Positions 8,374 through 17,138 of a DNA stretch of 64,000 nucleotides are shown one piece after another. Every line of letters starts with the position of its first letter. The first letter of the stretch is position 1. The DNA is taken from assembly GCA_016705005.1 (NCBI GenBank), contig JADIZB010000013.1:62001-126000 (forward strand), written 5' to 3'. The translations under genes and the position numbers were made by a program. The DNA is from Bacteroidales bacterium. Its GTDB lineage: Bacteria; Bacteroidota; Bacteroidia; Bacteroidales; Lentimicrobiaceae. The notes below the pieces were generated by a model. It saw only the letters and a list, made by a program, of their open reading frames with translations. It was not told the DNA's origin and ran no database searches.

Positions 8374-11300
8374 ATGAAGAAGCATTCTACATTGCTGAAA
8401 GTTCTGTTTCTTTTTCTGAGTCTGACTTTTGCTTACCAGGGTTATGCCCAGGGAGTCAGGATTACGGGAAAGGTTACAGATGCCAATGATGGAAAAACCA
8501 TGCCTGGGGTTACCATCGCTGTGAAAAACACGACGACAGGCACCATTACCGATATTGACGGTAACTTCACTTTAAATGTCAATAAAGGTGCAGCGCTCGT
8601 CTTTTCATTTATCGGTTACAACACCCAGGAGGTAGTGATCGCAGACCAGGTCACACTTAAAATTGTGATGGTGCCTTCGGTTACAACCCTCGAGGAAGCC
8701 GTTGTTATCGGATACGGTACTGTGAAAAAAAGTGACGCAACAGGTTCTATTGCTGTCGTTTCGTCGAAGGACTTCAACAGGGGAGCCATTACGTCACCAC
8801 AGGAACTGCTTGTTGGTAAATCAACAGGGGTCGTCATCACTTCAAGCAATGGAGCCCCCGGCGCCAGTGCTACCATCCGTATCAGGGGAGGTTCCTCACT
8901 GAGTGCAAGCAACGATCCTCTGATCGTTATTGATGGAATTCCGGTTGACAATACCGGTATCTCCGGTTCTGCCAATCCACTTTCTGTGATCAATCCAAAC
9001 GATATTGAATCGTTTACCGTTCTGAAAGATGCTTCCGCAACTGCTATTTACGGATCGCGCGCTTCCAACGGAGTAATTATTGTAACTACCAAAAAGGGAA
9101 CATCTGCAGGTAATAAAAAACTTGTGGTAAATTATAACGGAACATTTTCATTAAGCACAGTTCCTTCAACTGTTGAAGTATTTTCTGGTGATGAATTCAA
9201 ATCGCTGGTTACTGATCTCAAGGATAAAGGTTACTCAGGGTTGAGTGATAAAGCCTTAAGAAGGTTGGGTACATCAAACACCGACTGGCAAAGTGAAATT
9301 TACCGCTCTTCGTTCTCTCATGATCATAATGTTGCTGTTGCAGGAAATGTAAAGAGTCTGCCTTATCGTGCTTCTCTTGGTTATACTAATCAGGAAGGTA
9401 TTCTCAAATCAACAAATATGAACAGGCTTTCCGGAGCATTCGGAATCAATCCGACACTCCTGAACGATCACCTTAAGGTTGATATCAATTTCAAGGGAAG
9501 TCAGTCAAAATATGAATTCAGCAATTCGGGAGCTGTAGGCTCTGCTGTTGTATATGACCCAACACAACCGGTTATGAACGGTAATACCCGTTTTGGCGGA
9601 TATCACACCTGGGTCAATCTTTCCGATACACTGGAAGATGGTTCAATGGATCCCAATGGTTATCCCAACCCGATTGGGGTCAGCAACCCTGTGGCATTGC
9701 TTGAGCAAACCACCAATAATTCAACGGTGAACCGTTACCTTGGGAATGCCCAGTTCGACTATAAATTTCCTTTTCTCCCTGAGTTGAGGGCAAACCTAAA
9801 TCTTGCTTTTGACAAATCCAGAAGTGAGGGTATCAATAACGCACCTTCTGAAGCAGCCTGGACATTCAGGTCGGGTATCGGGCAGCTGATCGATTATACC
9901 CAGGAAAAAGATATGGGTCTTCTGGATTTTTATCTGAACTATGTAAAGGAAGTACCTTCTATCTTAAGTAAGATAGATCTGACTGCCGGTTATTCATGGC
10001 AGCATTTTGAAAGTCAGGGTACAAACTATTCACGCAATTCAGATGCAACTATTGTTCCTGACAGCACTGAGTATATCAAAGAGCTCTTTCTTGTTTCATT
10101 CTTCGGCAGGTTGAATTATATGCTGAATGAAAAATACCTTTTAACTGTAACACTTCGTGATGACGGTTCTTCAAGGTTTTCAGAAGACAACCGCTGGGGA
10201 TTGTTCCCGTCAGTAGCACTTGCCTGGAAAATAAAAGAAGAGGGATTTGCAAAAAATGTTCCCAACCTTTCAGAAATGAAACTGCGTCTGGGCTATGGTG
10301 TTACCGGTCAGCAGGATATAGGTGATAACTTTATAGATTATTACCCATACATTGCGACCTATATTACGGGTGAGCCAACGGCTTCCTACCAGTTCGGAGA
10401 TACTTTCTATCCTACCCTCCGCCCGAATCCTTATGATGCCAGTCTGAAGTGGGAAACAACCACGACTTATAATGTTGGACTGGATTATGGATTCTTTGAT
10501 AACCGCATTACAGGAGCAATTGATTATTATTTCAGGGAAACTGAAGACCTGATTGCTTTTATTCCGATTGCGGTAGGTTATAATTTGTCAAATTACCTGA
10601 AAACCAATGTTGGTACACTGGAGAATAAGGGAATTGAATTTATGATCGATGTTAAACCGGTTGTTACCAAAGATGTTCTCTGGACGATAGGTTACAATGT
10701 TTCATACAATAGAAACGAAATTACAAAGCTTACCCAGAACAATGACCCTGATTTCCCGGGTATTCCCTGGGGTTCTGATATAGGCGGCGGAGTAGGAAAT
10801 AAAATTCAGAACAACAATGTTGGGTATCCTGCTTATTCATTCTATACATTCCAACAGGTTTACGATCAAAACGGAATGCCCATCGAAGGTCTTTACATAG
10901 ACCGTAGCGGTGAAGGGGGAAACATTGCCGGTAACGATGATAATAAATATCATTACAAAAAACCAGCACCTGATGTAGTGATGGGTCTTTCTTCAAACCT
11001 CAGGTACAAAAGGTTTGATGCCATGCTCTCATGCAGGGTGAATATCGGCAATTATGTTTATAACAATGTTGCCTCTGACCGCGCTGTTTACAGCAGTCTT
11101 TACAACCAGTCGGGCTATTTTAACAACCTGCCCACTCAGGTGAATAACACCAAATTCAACAACCCTCAGTACTGGTCTGATTTCTATGTAGAAAATGCTT
11201 CCTTCTTCCGTCTGGATAACATCAGCATAGGTTACAGTTTCAATGAACTGTTCAATCAGAAGCTTGATGCACGTTTCAGTTTTACCGTCCAGAATGCGTT

Positions 11301-11409
11301 TGTAATTACAAAATACAACGGACTGGATCCTGAAGTTGACGGCGGTATCGATAACAACTTCTACCCACGTGCCCGTACTTTTGTTTTCGGTGTAAACTTA
11401 AACTTCTAA
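8374..11409 (+). CDS. SusC/RagA-family TonB-linked outer-membrane transporter
   Basis: This 1011-residue protein is the TonB-dependent barrel of a glycan import complex. A signal peptide (about 1-25, ending GYAQG) precedes a carboxypeptidase-like regulatory domain (VRITGKVTDANDGKTMPGV onward, about 28-105). A TonB-box-like and plug region follows (VVIGYGTVKKSDATGS, then IRIRGGSSLSASNDPLIVIDG), and then a 22-strand barrel ending in ARTFVFGVNLNF with the usual terminal aromatic. It forms the pore under the SusD lid encoded one base downstream. Linkage to a GH13 enzyme and SusE/F-like binding modules points to starch-type glucans as cargo. Confidence 0.95.
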   Translation: MKKHSTLLKVLFLFLSLTFAYQGYAQGVRITGKVTDANDGKTMPGVTIAVKNTTTGTITDIDGNFTLNVNKGAALVFSFIGYNTQEVVIADQVTLKIVMVPSVTTLEEAVVIGYGTVKKSDATGSIAVVSSKDFNRGAITSPQELLVGKSTGVVITSSNGAPGASATIRIRGGSSLSASNDPLIVIDGIPVDNTGISGSANPLSVINPNDIESFTVLKDASATAIYGSRASNGVIIVTTKKGTSAGNKKLVVNYNGTFSLSTVPSTVEVFSGDEFKSLVTDLKDKGYSGLSDKALRRLGTSNTDWQSEIYRSSFSHDHNVAVAGNVKSLPYRASLGYTNQEGILKSTNMNRLSGAFGINPTLLNDHLKVDINFKGSQSKYEFSNSGAVGSAVVYDPTQPVMNGNTRFGGYHTWVNLSDTLEDGSMDPNGYPNPIGVSNPVALLEQTTNNSTVNRYLGNAQFDYKFPFLPELRANLNLAFDKSRSEGINNAPSEAAWTFRSGIGQLIDYTQEKDMGLLDFYLNYVKEVPSILSKIDLTAGYSWQHFESQGTNYSRNSDATIVPDSTEYIKELFLVSFFGRLNYMLNEKYLLTVTLRDDGSSRFSEDNRWGLFPSVALAWKIKEEGFAKNVPNLSEMKLRLGYGVTGQQDIGDNFIDYYPYIATYITGEPTASYQFGDTFYPTLRPNPYDASLKWETTTTYNVGLDYGFFDNRITGAIDYYFRETEDLIAFIPIAVGYNLSNYLKTNVGTLENKGIEFMIDVKPVVTKDVLWTIGYNVSYNRNEITKLTQNNDPDFPGIPWGSDIGGGVGNKIQNNNVGYPAYSFYTFQQVYDQNGMPIEGLYIDRSGEGGNIAGNDDNKYHYKKPAPDVVMGLSSNLRYKRFDAMLSCRVNIGNYVYNNVASDRAVYSSLYNQSGYFNNLPTQVNNTKFNNPQYWSDFYVENASFFRLDNISIGYSFNELFNQKLDARFSFTVQNAFVITKYNGLDPEVDGGIDNNFYPRARTFVFGVNLNF

Positions 11410-11410
11410 A

Positions 11411-13597
11411 ATGCGAAACTCTATGAAAAAGTACCTCAAAATATCGTTGGCTGCATTGTTTCTCGCAGCCATCACAGCATCCTGTATCAAGGATCTGGAT
11501 GTTGAACCCAAGGATAAAAATGCAAGTATTGCTGAGAATGTTTATGACAGCCCCGAAGCTTATCTGCAGGGTCTGGCCAAACTGTATGCATCTTATGCAG
11601 TAAGCGGACAAAAAGGACCAGCAGGCGACCCGGATATTGCCGGAATTGATGAAGGATTCTCTAATTACCTTCGCCAGTTGTGGAATGCCCAGGAACTTTC
11701 GACCGATGAAGCAGTGATCGCATGGAACGATGCTACCATCAAGGATTTTCACTGGCAGACCTGGGCACCGAATGATGTGTTTATTCAGGCCGTTTATTCC
11801 AGGATATTCTTCACCATTGCCATTGCTAATGAATACATCAGGGCAACCAAAGGAAATACCGATGCCTCGATTGCACGCTACAATGCTGAAGCCCGTTTTA
11901 TCAGGGCACTTTCATACTGGCATGCCCTCGATCTGTTCGGTAATCCACCTTTTATCACTGAAGATGATCTGCCAGGTGCTTCTTACCCAAGGCAGACCAA
12001 TCGTGCAGAGCTGTATGCATTTATTGAAACTGAACTGAAAACGATCGAAAATGAGCTGGGAGCTCCACGTTTTGAATACGGACGTGCTGATCAGGCTGCC
12101 GCCTGGACCCTGTTGGCAAAACTTTATCAGAATGCCGGTATATATATTGGTGAAGATAAAAATGCTGAATGTCTTACATACTGTAACAAGGTCATTGATG
12201 CAGGTTACCAGCTTGCACCCAATTATGAGAACAACTTCAGGGCCGACAACAATACCAGTCCTGAGATTATATTCTCCATCAACTACGATGGTGAGTATAC
12301 CCGTTCATACGGTGGAATGGTTTACCTGATCCATGCTGCCATAGGTGGAACCATGCCGGCTGCTGACTTTGGTGTTGGCGGAGGCTGGGGCGGTATCCGC
12401 ACAACCAAAGCCCTGGTTCAGAAATTCTATCCGAATGTAACCAGCGCAGGGCTCTATTCTTCACCTAAACCACGCAGGGTTAAAGCTGATTATCCGGTGA
12501 TTTATGTACCTGGTGACTATCAGGACCCCGCATGGGATCCCGCAAATTCAACACAGCTTGCTTCGGTTAACAGCGATGGCAACTATGAAGGCTACATTTA
12601 TGTTGAATCAGGCAAACAGTTTAAATTCACCGATGGTCCGTCATGGGATGTAAATTATGGTGATGATGGTTTTGACGGCACCCTGGAGCCGGGCGGAGCA
12701 AACATCGTTCCTGCTGAGACCGGTTATTACAAACTCAATGTTAACCTGAACGATTTTACCTATACCATGGTTAAAACCGACTGGGGTATCATTGGTTCTG
12801 CTACAGCAGGTGGCTGGGACAGCGACCAGAATATGACCTATGACCCTGCAACCAAAATGTGGAGTGCCATGCTTGACCTGACTGCTGCTGAAATTAAGTT
12901 CCGCGCCAACGATGGCTGGGATATTAATTATGGTGACGACGGTCCTGACGGAATTCTCAATGCAGGTGGTGCCAATATTGCCATTCCTGAAGCAGGAACT
13001 TATATTATTACCATGAAACTGGGAACACCTGACTATACTTATACCGTTGTCAGGAACAGTTATGACAAGCGTGCTTTGTTCTATACTGACGGACAAACAC
13101 TGGAGATCGTGGATATCGCACAATTCACCGAAGGCTATGCTGTAACAAAATTCAGGAATGTTAATGCCGACGGATCAGAAGCCGTTCATCCTCATCCTGA
13201 CTTTGTTTGTACCGACTTTCCGATGTTCCGTCTTGCTGACATCTATCTGATGTATGCTGAATCGGTTCTTCGTGGTGGAGGGGGCAATGCCGGTACCGCA
13301 CTGGATTATGTTAATCAGCTCAGGGAAAGAGCTTATGGCGACAGCTATGGAAACGTTTCAAGCAGTCAGCTGACCCTCGATTTCATCCTGGATGAACGTG
13401 CCCGCGAACTTTACTGGGAAGGTCACCGTCGTACCGACCTTATCAGGTATAACAAGTTCACCACAGCCGATTACCTGTGGCCATGGAAAGGACGGGTTGC
13501 TGAAGGTGCTGCTACCGAAGCACATCGTAATCTCTATCCGATTCCATCAGCTGATTTGGGTGCCAATCCGAATCTGGATCAAAACAATGGTTATTAA
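11411..13597 (+). CDS. SusD/RagB-family protein with two inserted SusE/F-like modules
   Basis: SusD proteins cap the SusC pore and bind glycan at the cell surface. The lipobox TASC (Cys25) marks a surface lipoprotein. The TPR-rich SusD core is split. Residues 26-350 (including ARYNAEARFIRALSYWHALDLFG) and 550-728 (including FPMFRLADIYLMYAESVLR and ERARELYWEGHRRTDLIRY) match SusD. Residues about 358-548 hold two tandem domains, both with a WDxNYGDDGxDG segment (412-422 and 503-513) and a closing TYT strand. The two resemble each other and SusE/SusF starch-binding domains. At 728 residues it is about 200 longer than usual. The ATG at 11423 is an alternative start. The gene begins one base after susC. 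Confidence 0.92.
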   Translation: MRNSMKKYLKISLAALFLAAITASCIKDLDVEPKDKNASIAENVYDSPEAYLQGLAKLYASYAVSGQKGPAGDPDIAGIDEGFSNYLRQLWNAQELSTDEAVIAWNDATIKDFHWQTWAPNDVFIQAVYSRIFFTIAIANEYIRATKGNTDASIARYNAEARFIRALSYWHALDLFGNPPFITEDDLPGASYPRQTNRAELYAFIETELKTIENELGAPRFEYGRADQAAAWTLLAKLYQNAGIYIGEDKNAECLTYCNKVIDAGYQLAPNYENNFRADNNTSPEIIFSINYDGEYTRSYGGMVYLIHAAIGGTMPAADFGVGGGWGGIRTTKALVQKFYPNVTSAGLYSSPKPRRVKADYPVIYVPGDYQDPAWDPANSTQLASVNSDGNYEGYIYVESGKQFKFTDGPSWDVNYGDDGFDGTLEPGGANIVPAETGYYKLNVNLNDFTYTMVKTDWGIIGSATAGGWDSDQNMTYDPATKMWSAMLDLTAAEIKFRANDGWDINYGDDGPDGILNAGGANIAIPEAGTYIITMKLGTPDYTYTVVRNSYDKRALFYTDGQTLEIVDIAQFTEGYAVTKFRNVNADGSEAVHPHPDFVCTDFPMFRLADIYLMYAESVLRGGGGNAGTALDYVNQLRERAYGDSYGNVSSSQLTLDFILDERARELYWEGHRRTDLIRYNKFTTADYLWPWKGRVAEGAATEAHRNLYPIPSADLGANPNLDQNNGY

Positions 13598-13615
13598 GAT
13601 TTAAAAACTGAAAAT

Positions 13616-14785
13616 ATGAAAAAAACACTGTTTTTCATGATAGTCCTTGCCGGAATTGTTGTTTTCAATTCCTGCAAGAAGGATCTTTATGAGCCGGTTC
13701 TGGATAAATCAGGTACTCCGGTGATTAGCTCCCCAGCAGATAATTCAGCTTTTGTTCTGCTTGAAGCCCAGGAAGACGAAGCCTTCACGGCTTTCAGTTG
13801 GGATGCTGCCAATTTTGACATCAACGCCGGCAGAAACTGGGAATTGCTTAACCCAACAACATTAAGTGCTGCAACCTATACACTTCAACTGGATACAGAA
13901 GCTGATAATTTCAGTAGTCCGATTGCCCTTACATCTACCACCGGCACAAGCTTTTCGATGACCGTTGGCGAAATGAATGGCAAGTTGTTGACTATGGGTC
14001 TGGAAACCGGTACCGCTCATAATTTGGTTTTGAGAGTCATGGCTGACCTCACTTCATCTTCTGACCTGGACAATGTTTACTCTGAAGTCGTTCATTTCAC
14101 AGTAACTCCTTTTGAAGCACAGGTATTCTATCCGCCTATTTACATGCTGGGTGATGCTACACAGCCGGGATGGGACAATGTCAACGCACTACCGATGTTC
14201 GGTTTCAGTGAAACACAGTTTGCCATTGTGGCTTCCCTGGCCGGTGAAGGTAAGTTCCTGAAATTTATCAAGACTCAGGGAGCATGGGCTCCACAATGGG
14301 GAACAGACGCCACCGGTACCGGTGAAGCCGGACCTCTGGTATACCGTCCTGATGAAACTGTAGCTGATCCTCCTGCAATTCCTGCTCCTGCAGCTGCTGG
14401 AGAATACAGGATTTTTGTCGATATTCAGGCACTTACCTATACCATTACCAAAGCTTCAGAAACCCTTTATTTATTGGGCGACGGAACCACACCGGGATGG
14501 GACAATGCCAACGCTCTGCCGATGACCAAACTGAGTCCGGGTGTCTTTGAAATATCTACAACCCTGGGTGGAACCGGTAAATTCTTCAAATTCATCGAAA
14601 CCCTCGGACAATGGGCTCCTCAGTATGGTACCGATGCACTCGGAACCAGCGATGGCGGCAACCTGGTATTCAGGCCGACTGAATCGGTACCTGACCCAAC
14701 TGCAATGCCTTGCCCGGCAGCTTCAGGTTCATACAAGATTACTGTTAACCTTGCAAGCATGACCTATACCGTAGTTCCTTTATAG
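13616..14785 (+). CDS. SusE/SusF-like surface glycan-binding lipoprotein
   Basis: This 389-residue lipoprotein (lipobox FNSC, Cys20) has an N-terminal immunoglobulin-like SusE domain (about 35-165, beginning TPVISSPADNSAF). Two tandem starch-binding modules follow. The repeats (about 175-278 and 283-389) share LGDxTxPGWDNxNALPM at their starts and WAPQxGTDAxGT in the middle. Proteins of this type hold alpha-glucan on the cell surface for the SusC/D importer. It is the third gene of the susC-susD operon, 18 bases after susD, and is followed by a strong terminator. The modules are related in layout to those inserted in the neighbouring SusD. Confidence 0.9.
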   Translation: MKKTLFFMIVLAGIVVFNSCKKDLYEPVLDKSGTPVISSPADNSAFVLLEAQEDEAFTAFSWDAANFDINAGRNWELLNPTTLSAATYTLQLDTEADNFSSPIALTSTTGTSFSMTVGEMNGKLLTMGLETGTAHNLVLRVMADLTSSSDLDNVYSEVVHFTVTPFEAQVFYPPIYMLGDATQPGWDNVNALPMFGFSETQFAIVASLAGEGKFLKFIKTQGAWAPQWGTDATGTGEAGPLVYRPDETVADPPAIPAPAAAGEYRIFVDIQALTYTITKASETLYLLGDGTTPGWDNANALPMTKLSPGVFEISTTLGGTGKFFKFIETLGQWAPQYGTDALGTSDGGNLVFRPTESVPDPTAMPCPAASGSYKITVNLASMTYTVVPL

Positions 14786-14802
14786 ATTTACGGATTTCAT
14801 AC

Positions 14803-14838
14803 AACAGGCTGCCCTTACCGGCAGCCTGTTTTGTTTTT
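14803..14838 (+). terminator. Terminator of the susCDE operon
   Basis: A perfect 11-base stem (AACAGGCTGCC at 14803-14813 with GGCAGCCTGTT at 14820-14830) has a 6-base loop and is followed by TTGTTTTT. It lies 17 bases after the stop of the SusE/F-like gene. Confidence 0.9.
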
Positions 14839-14872
14839 GGCCGTCCTTACAGCCGATTGTTGTACTTTTGCA

Positions 14873-14880
14873 GGCTAATA
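14873..14880 (+). promoter_or_regulatory. -7 promoter element for rlmD
   Basis: TACTTTTG matches TAnnTTTG and lies 10 bases before the rlmD ATG, so the transcript would be nearly leaderless. No -33 TTTG is obvious. Confidence 0.4.
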
Positions 14881-14890
14881 CGATATTTCC

Positions 14891-16312
14891 ATGGGCCGAA
14901 AACAACGTGGCGAACAGCTTATTCTCGAAAATATTGAAATCATTGATGCAGGCGCAGAAGGAAATGCTGTTGCCCGTGTCAACGATATGGTGATTTTTGT
15001 GCCGTTTGTTGTGCCGGGTGACATTTGTGACATTCGGATAGTTTCGCGCAAACGGCGGTTCTATGAAGGCCGGGCGATAAAAATCCACAGGTATTCACCC
15101 GACAGGATAGAACCGGTCTGCAGTCATTTCGGTATCTGTGGCGGATGCAGGTGGCAGGTTATGTCATATGCTGAACAACTGCGCTTCAAACAAAAGCAGG
15201 TTTCCGATAATTTCAGCAGAATTGGTCATCTGGAGTATCCTGAAATCAGGCAGATCATGCCTTCAGAGCGCACTGAGTTTTACAGAAATAAACTTGAATA
15301 CACATTTTCTCCGTTTCGCTGGCTTACTGCCGATGAAATGAATACAAATGCGGATGATCGTGATATGGATGCACTTGGATTTCATATCCCCGGAATGTTT
15401 GACAGGATCATTGATATCGAAAAATGCTGGCTTCAACCCGAACCTTCCAATGAAATCAGGCTGGCGCTGAAGCAGTTTGCCAAAAGCCACGGCATGACAT
15501 TTTATAATATCCGCAAATTCAGCGGTGACCTGCGTAACCTGATTATCCGGAATTCGAATACCGGGGACCTGATGGTCATCATGGTATTCGGTACTGACGA
15601 TGCTGAATTGATAAACAGGGTTATGACTTTTCTGTCAGAAAGTTTCCCGGAGATTACATCGCTTTTTTATGTGGTTAATCAGAAGCACAACGATACCATT
15701 GGCGATCTTGAACCGGTCCTGTTCAAAGGAGCCGCTTTCATGACAGAAAAAATGGAAGACCTGCAGTTCAGGATCGGCCCCCTTTCATTTTTTCAGACCA
15801 ATGCTGTACAGGCGCTTGAACTCTACCGGGTTGCCCGTGAATTTGCCGGATTAAATGGGGATGAGATCGTATATGATTTATATACAGGAACCGGGACCAT
15901 AGCAAATTTTGTTGCTTCCAGAGCCAAAAAAGTTGTTGGGATTGAGTATGTTGAAGCGGCTGTGAGAGATGCTGACATAAATTCACAAATAAACAACATT
16001 GACAATACGGTGTTTTTTGCCGGCGATATGGTCAAAGTACTGACGGAAGAATTTATCACCGGGCAGGGACATCCGGATGTGATCATCACCGATCCGCCCA
16101 GGGCCGGAATGCATGAAAAGGTCGTTAAGCGCATTCTGGAAGCAGCACCGTCAAAAATTGTATACGTCAGCTGCAATCCGGCCACACAGGCCCGGGACCT
16201 CAGCCTGATGGCTGAGAATTATGACATTAAAGCTGTACAACCGGTTGATATGTTTCCTCATACACACCACGTTGAAAACGTTGTCCTGCTGGAATTGAAA
16301 GCCATGCTGTAA
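14891..16312 (+). CDS. rlmD: 23S rRNA (uracil-5-)-methyltransferase RlmD
   Basis: This class I SAM-dependent enzyme methylates C5 of a uridine in 23S rRNA (U1939 in E. coli). An N-terminal TRAM domain (about 10-65) is followed by the iron-sulfur cluster ligands C77, C83 and C86 (CSHFGICGGC) and C179 (EKCW). The catalytic domain has the SAM motif DLYTGTGTIANF, the TDPPRAGMH motif and the catalytic cysteine in YVSCNPATQ. The length of 473 residues is normal. Family members that target U747 (RlmC) or tRNA U54 (TrmA) look similar. The TRAM domain and four cysteines favour RlmD or a broad-specificity homologue. Confidence 0.88.
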   Translation: MGRKQRGEQLILENIEIIDAGAEGNAVARVNDMVIFVPFVVPGDICDIRIVSRKRRFYEGRAIKIHRYSPDRIEPVCSHFGICGGCRWQVMSYAEQLRFKQKQVSDNFSRIGHLEYPEIRQIMPSERTEFYRNKLEYTFSPFRWLTADEMNTNADDRDMDALGFHIPGMFDRIIDIEKCWLQPEPSNEIRLALKQFAKSHGMTFYNIRKFSGDLRNLIIRNSNTGDLMVIMVFGTDDAELINRVMTFLSESFPEITSLFYVVNQKHNDTIGDLEPVLFKGAAFMTEKMEDLQFRIGPLSFFQTNAVQALELYRVAREFAGLNGDEIVYDLYTGTGTIANFVASRAKKVVGIEYVEAAVRDADINSQINNIDNTVFFAGDMVKVLTEEFITGQGHPDVIITDPPRAGMHEKVVKRILEAAPSKIVYVSCNPATQARDLSLMAENYDIKAVQPVDMFPHTHHVENVVLLELKAML

Positions 16313-16451
16313 AATTTCACCATCAGGCGGAAATATTTTCATATACCTGATGTTAATGAATGAACTGTTACCTGTCAGTTCTTTGAGCATTATTGAATGA
16401 TAACGTAAGTTTCCGCCGGTATTTATGGCCATTCTGCAGCAAATAACAATG

Positions 16452-16964
16452 CTACAGGTATTCTCTGACGGCATGTGTCAGGTGATCCAGATCGAGGTTC
16501 TCTCCTTTAATGGTAATGTGTGCTGAACTGTAATAATCCTCCCTTTTGCTGAGATGCCCGGCAATGAAAGCGGGTAGTTCCACTGCAGGAATGCCTTCGA
16601 TTAATGGCCGTTTAACTCTTGCAACCAGCAGTCTTTTGGCCAGTGATTCAGGGCTCATTTTAAAATAGACTGTAACCCCGCTTTTTTTCATCAGCTCCAT
16701 GTTGTTAAAATAGCAGGGCGCGCCTCCGCCGGTAGCAATAACAATATTTTTCCGGTTCGATAAAGAGACCAATACAGAATGTTCGAGCAGACGAAAGGCT
16801 TCTTCACCTTCTGTAGAAAAGATCTGTGGCAATGTTTTGCCTGTAAGTTTTTCTATTTCCTCATCAAGATCAAAAAAAAAGTATCCTATGTTCCGGGCAA
16901 GCTTCTTGCCGGTGGTTGTTTTTCCACTTCCCATATAACCAACAAGAAATACAGGTTTTCCCAT
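16452..16964 (-). CDS. aroK: Shikimate kinase
   Basis: AroK phosphorylates shikimate at O3 using ATP, in the cytoplasmic pathway to chorismate and the aromatic amino acids. The protein has 170 residues from the ATG at 16964. The P-loop GYMGSGKTT lies at 9-17, followed by FFDLDEEIE (shikimate-binding aspartate), EEAFRLLE and TGGGAPC. The frame is open further upstream, but a TATCTTTG -7 box at 16977-16984 leaves only a few bases before this ATG, and family length fits, so I reject the longer start. Its pathway partner aroQ lies far away at 59.3 kb. Confidence 0.93.
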   Translation of the reverse strand: MGKPVFLVGYMGSGKTTTGKKLARNIGYFFFDLDEEIEKLTGKTLPQIFSTEGEEAFRLLEHSVLVSLSNRKNIVIATGGGAPCYFNNMELMKKSGVTVYFKMSPESLAKRLLVARVKRPLIEGIPAVELPAFIAGHLSKREDYYSSAHITIKGENLDLDHLTHAVREYL

Positions 16965-16976
16965 ATAATCTTTTTG

Positions 16977-16984
16977 CAAAGATA
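16977..16984 (-). promoter_or_regulatory. -7 promoter element for aroK
   Basis: The minus strand reads TATCTTTG, a full TAnnTTTG match, 12 bases upstream of the chosen aroK ATG. It helps decide that start. Confidence 0.5.
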
Positions 16985-17085
16985 AGGGATTGGATCTTAT
17001 CTGAGGCCTGATATTGGTACACCGGCCTGTGTTGCAATCAGGGCTGCAAAAACGTTTACTCATGACTGCTGTCATTCCCGTTTGA

Positions 17086-17117
17086 TTTGTGGTGCAAGCC
17101 TGAATGTATTATCTTTG
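17086..17117 (+). promoter_or_regulatory. Promoter of recQ
   Basis: TTTG at 17086-17089 and TATCTTTG at 17110-17117 are separated by 20 bases, a complete match to the Bacteroidota TTTG-N(19-21)-TAnnTTTG promoter. Transcription would begin about 15 bases before the recQ ATG. Confidence 0.65.
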
Positions 17118-17138
17118 AAATGCTCCAAAATTCTATAG

